From Rotaria sordida (lineage: Eukaryota; Rotifera; Eurotatoria; Philodinida; Philodinidae), in the NCBI GenBank assembly GCA_905250125.1, contig CAJNOL010000183.1:1-64000 (forward strand): a stretch of 64,000 nucleotides of DNA. The letters run 5' to 3'. Below, in pieces: positions 61,927 through 64,000 of this stretch (positions are counted from its first letter, which is position 1; every line of letters begins with the position of its first letter). The notes under the pieces are model-generated. The model saw nothing but the letters and a program-made list of their open reading frames with translations, was not told the origin of the DNA and did no database searches. The position numbers and the translations under genes are program-made.

Positions 61927-63507
61927 GTTATCGATGATGAGTTCACGACCTATAACAAAGTATGTACATATTCAAATGTATTGTTCTTTTTTTTTTTTCT
62001 TTTTTGTTCTTTTCTTATATTCATCAACAATCGAGATGAGCTCTTTTTTTCTTTCTACTTTTCATCTATTCAAATTTTCTATAAACTTATAACTTCATTT
62101 TTAATATCATACTCAATTAAGATATATCACGATATTTGTTCACTCGATACATTATATGTACTTAAATTATTAGAAATGTAAGATTTTTTTTTTTTTCTAT
62201 TCATTCTCTCTATGGTTGAATGAATACATTAAATATATTTCATTTCTTTTTCTTTTCTACTAATTAATTGAGACTACATCATCAAATTTATGATTAGAAG
62301 AAAATAAATTTATTTCACACCGAAAAAAAAAAACAAGTCTAAACTATCGGCAATGAACAAACAAACAATTCTGTCAAGCTTAACACCATGTAGATTCAAT
62401 GTTTTCTTTTATAATGCAAATATGTTCGTTTGAAATAAAAATGATTGCGTAAAAACAAAAAAAAAAAATCAATTTAGTTCTTTTTTTTTCCGGGATTTTA
62501 GCATTAATCGTTTGAATAATGGATTAAAATGATCAATCATACCGACAATTGTATAGAAGAACTGTCTGTCAAAAATGTCATAGAAAATGATAAAAACAAA
62601 AAAATAGTAAGATTCAATATACTACGAAAAAATCATCAAATAGATTTGATATAAAAAGTCAATTGATAAATAGTTCAACATATATCAATAATATCAACAT
62701 TTCTCTCTATGAATTTATCTAGAAAAATAATTTTTGAATTAAAAATAACTAATGACATATACCTACTTATCTACAATATTTTTTTTTTGTTTAAGGTTAA
62801 TTATAGATTTATACGAAACTGATGAGTTGATTGAACTGTCAAAACATCTATTATAAAGAAAAAAGAAAAAACAATACAGAGAAAACAAAAATCAATGTTT
62901 CTTATTCGTTAACATCTCAAGTGCTTCATTTGTTGTTTTCAATAATCAAATCGTATATGCATACGATATCTGTGTGACAAGAAAATTATAAGTGATATAG
63001 ATGAGAGTCAATATAATACAGTACACCTGTTGTCTTCGTCCTCAATTCAATCAATCAAGTTTATCTTAATCAAGCGAATTTGAATTGTTTTTGCTTACGC
63101 ACACGATTACATATGTTATATATGTATAGAAATAGTGTGAAGCCCTTATACACATCGCCCATCTAGTAGTATACGTTGTATTTTAATGTTCACTAAGGAA
63201 AAAAAAAGAAAGGATTTAGAAAGATAGTGATGTGTTTGTTTAAACTACACTTAACTAAATGAACAATCGAAACATAAATTCATTCATGGACATGTAGGAA
63301 GTCAAACAGTATATATAATAATTACTAATCTTTCTTATAGAATAAGAAAGATGTCATCGTCATCATACTTACTATATAAGCATAATAATATGTTTTATCT
63401 TTTGTGTGCCTTTTTTGTCAATTATTAACATGTATATTCACAAGAGGAGAGAATGTAAATCTGAAATATTCTTTAAAAAAAGATTATTTGAAGTGAATTT
63501 ATAGAAG

Positions 63508-63538
63508 AAAAAAAGAAAGAAAGAAAGAAAGAAAGAAG
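63508..63538. repeat. (GAAA)n microsatellite
   Basis: About seven AAAG/GAAA units lie in the otherwise featureless region 61927-64000 upstream of the adhesion GPCR. I see no gene in that 2-kb stretch. Confidence 0.85.
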
Positions 63539-64000
63539 ATGAAGAAAAAAAAGAATGTTAATGTATTTCAATTGTTCATGATGGGGATACGTCGGCTTGT
63601 TCACAATGTAAAATTAGTTCAATGAGCGATAATGGTTCGACATGAATGTCATATACATACATTCATATGTAGAAATGTTATGTAAATGCTTAAAAGGAAC
63701 AAAGTGTTGCAACCCAATGATTATTATTTTTATGCTGTTTAAATTTTTTTGTTACGAAGTATCGACTGTATATTCAGCTGATGCCTCGAACAATCAGTAT
63801 TCTTCATTTATCTATATAATTAACATAAAGAAAAAAAAATGGCCATTACCCATCTGACACAATCTTTTTTTTTCCTATCAATTTTTGCATAAAAAGTCAC
63901 TTGTAGTCCTTCGATGAACAAAAAAAAAAATATTCTCTTCACATAATAATGTAAAAGGTCAATCAATAGTGAAAAAGAAATGGAGTATACATTAATGTGA

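Noticed and set aside
1..64000. CRISPR arrays, prokaryotic operons, rRNA clusters or viral genes
   Set aside because: None seen. Repeats are inverted or dispersed rather than regularly spaced, and all supported genes are spliced eukaryotic genes.

Overview
This is a window of animal nuclear DNA. It is strongly A+T-rich by eye, and its genes are split by many short introns (often 45-90 bp) plus a few long ones. There are no bacterial-style operons, CRISPR arrays or rRNA. The gene set points to a spiralian (lophotrochozoan) animal, most likely a rotifer and possibly a bdelloid. The pointers are a myosin-motor/chitin-synthase fusion, a FMRFamide-receptor-like class A GPCR, very compact introns, and splice acceptors sitting directly upstream of most start codons, which would suit spliced-leader trans-splicing. 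The species assignment is inference.

I rebuilt eight protein-coding genes exon by exon. In every model all donors and acceptors are GT/AG, the phases agree, and the summed exon length is a multiple of three. From left to right: (1) class A GPCR, + strand, 2176-3439, 4 exons, 362 aa. (2) An unrecognised polar protein, - strand, 4641-8401, 9 exons, 789 aa. (3) An ACAP-family Arf GTPase-activating protein, - strand, 8818-16267, 21 exons, 832 aa. (4) PIG-C, a subunit of the first enzyme of GPI-anchor synthesis, - strand, 18110-19362, 6 exons, 309 aa. (5) Myosin-chitin synthase, - strand, 21867-45394, 39 exons, 2819 aa. (6) Rab8-type small GTPase, - strand, 47563-50745, 11 exons, 212 aa. (7) TATA-box-binding protein, + strand, 52484-53617, 6 exons, 279 aa. 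(8) Adhesion-type GPCR, - strand, 56027-61926, 11 exons, 778 aa.

The most notable item lies inside gene 5. A 190-codon open reading frame on the same strand (37166-37734) sits in a 1.5-kb intron near the end of the motor domain. Its 3' end is a splice donor in exactly the phase needed to join the next motor exon. It looks like an alternative first exon. It would produce a 2347-aa chitin synthase in which almost the whole ATPase motor is replaced by a novel acidic N-terminus.

The second theme is the non-coding DNA. Nearly every long intron or intergenic gap holds one or more imperfect, near-full-length inverted repeats (about 0.3-1.4 kb). They look like foldback or MITE-type elements, some nested and some belonging to shared families. 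They account for most of the expansion of the chitin synthase gene (about 8.5 kb of coding sequence in 23.5 kb) and for the long introns of Rab8. Functionally the genes are ordinary housekeeping and membrane-biology genes (transcription, GPI anchors, Arf/Rab traffic, signalling) next to a chitin-forming gene relevant to rotifer trophi and eggshell. I see no reason to treat them as one functional cluster.
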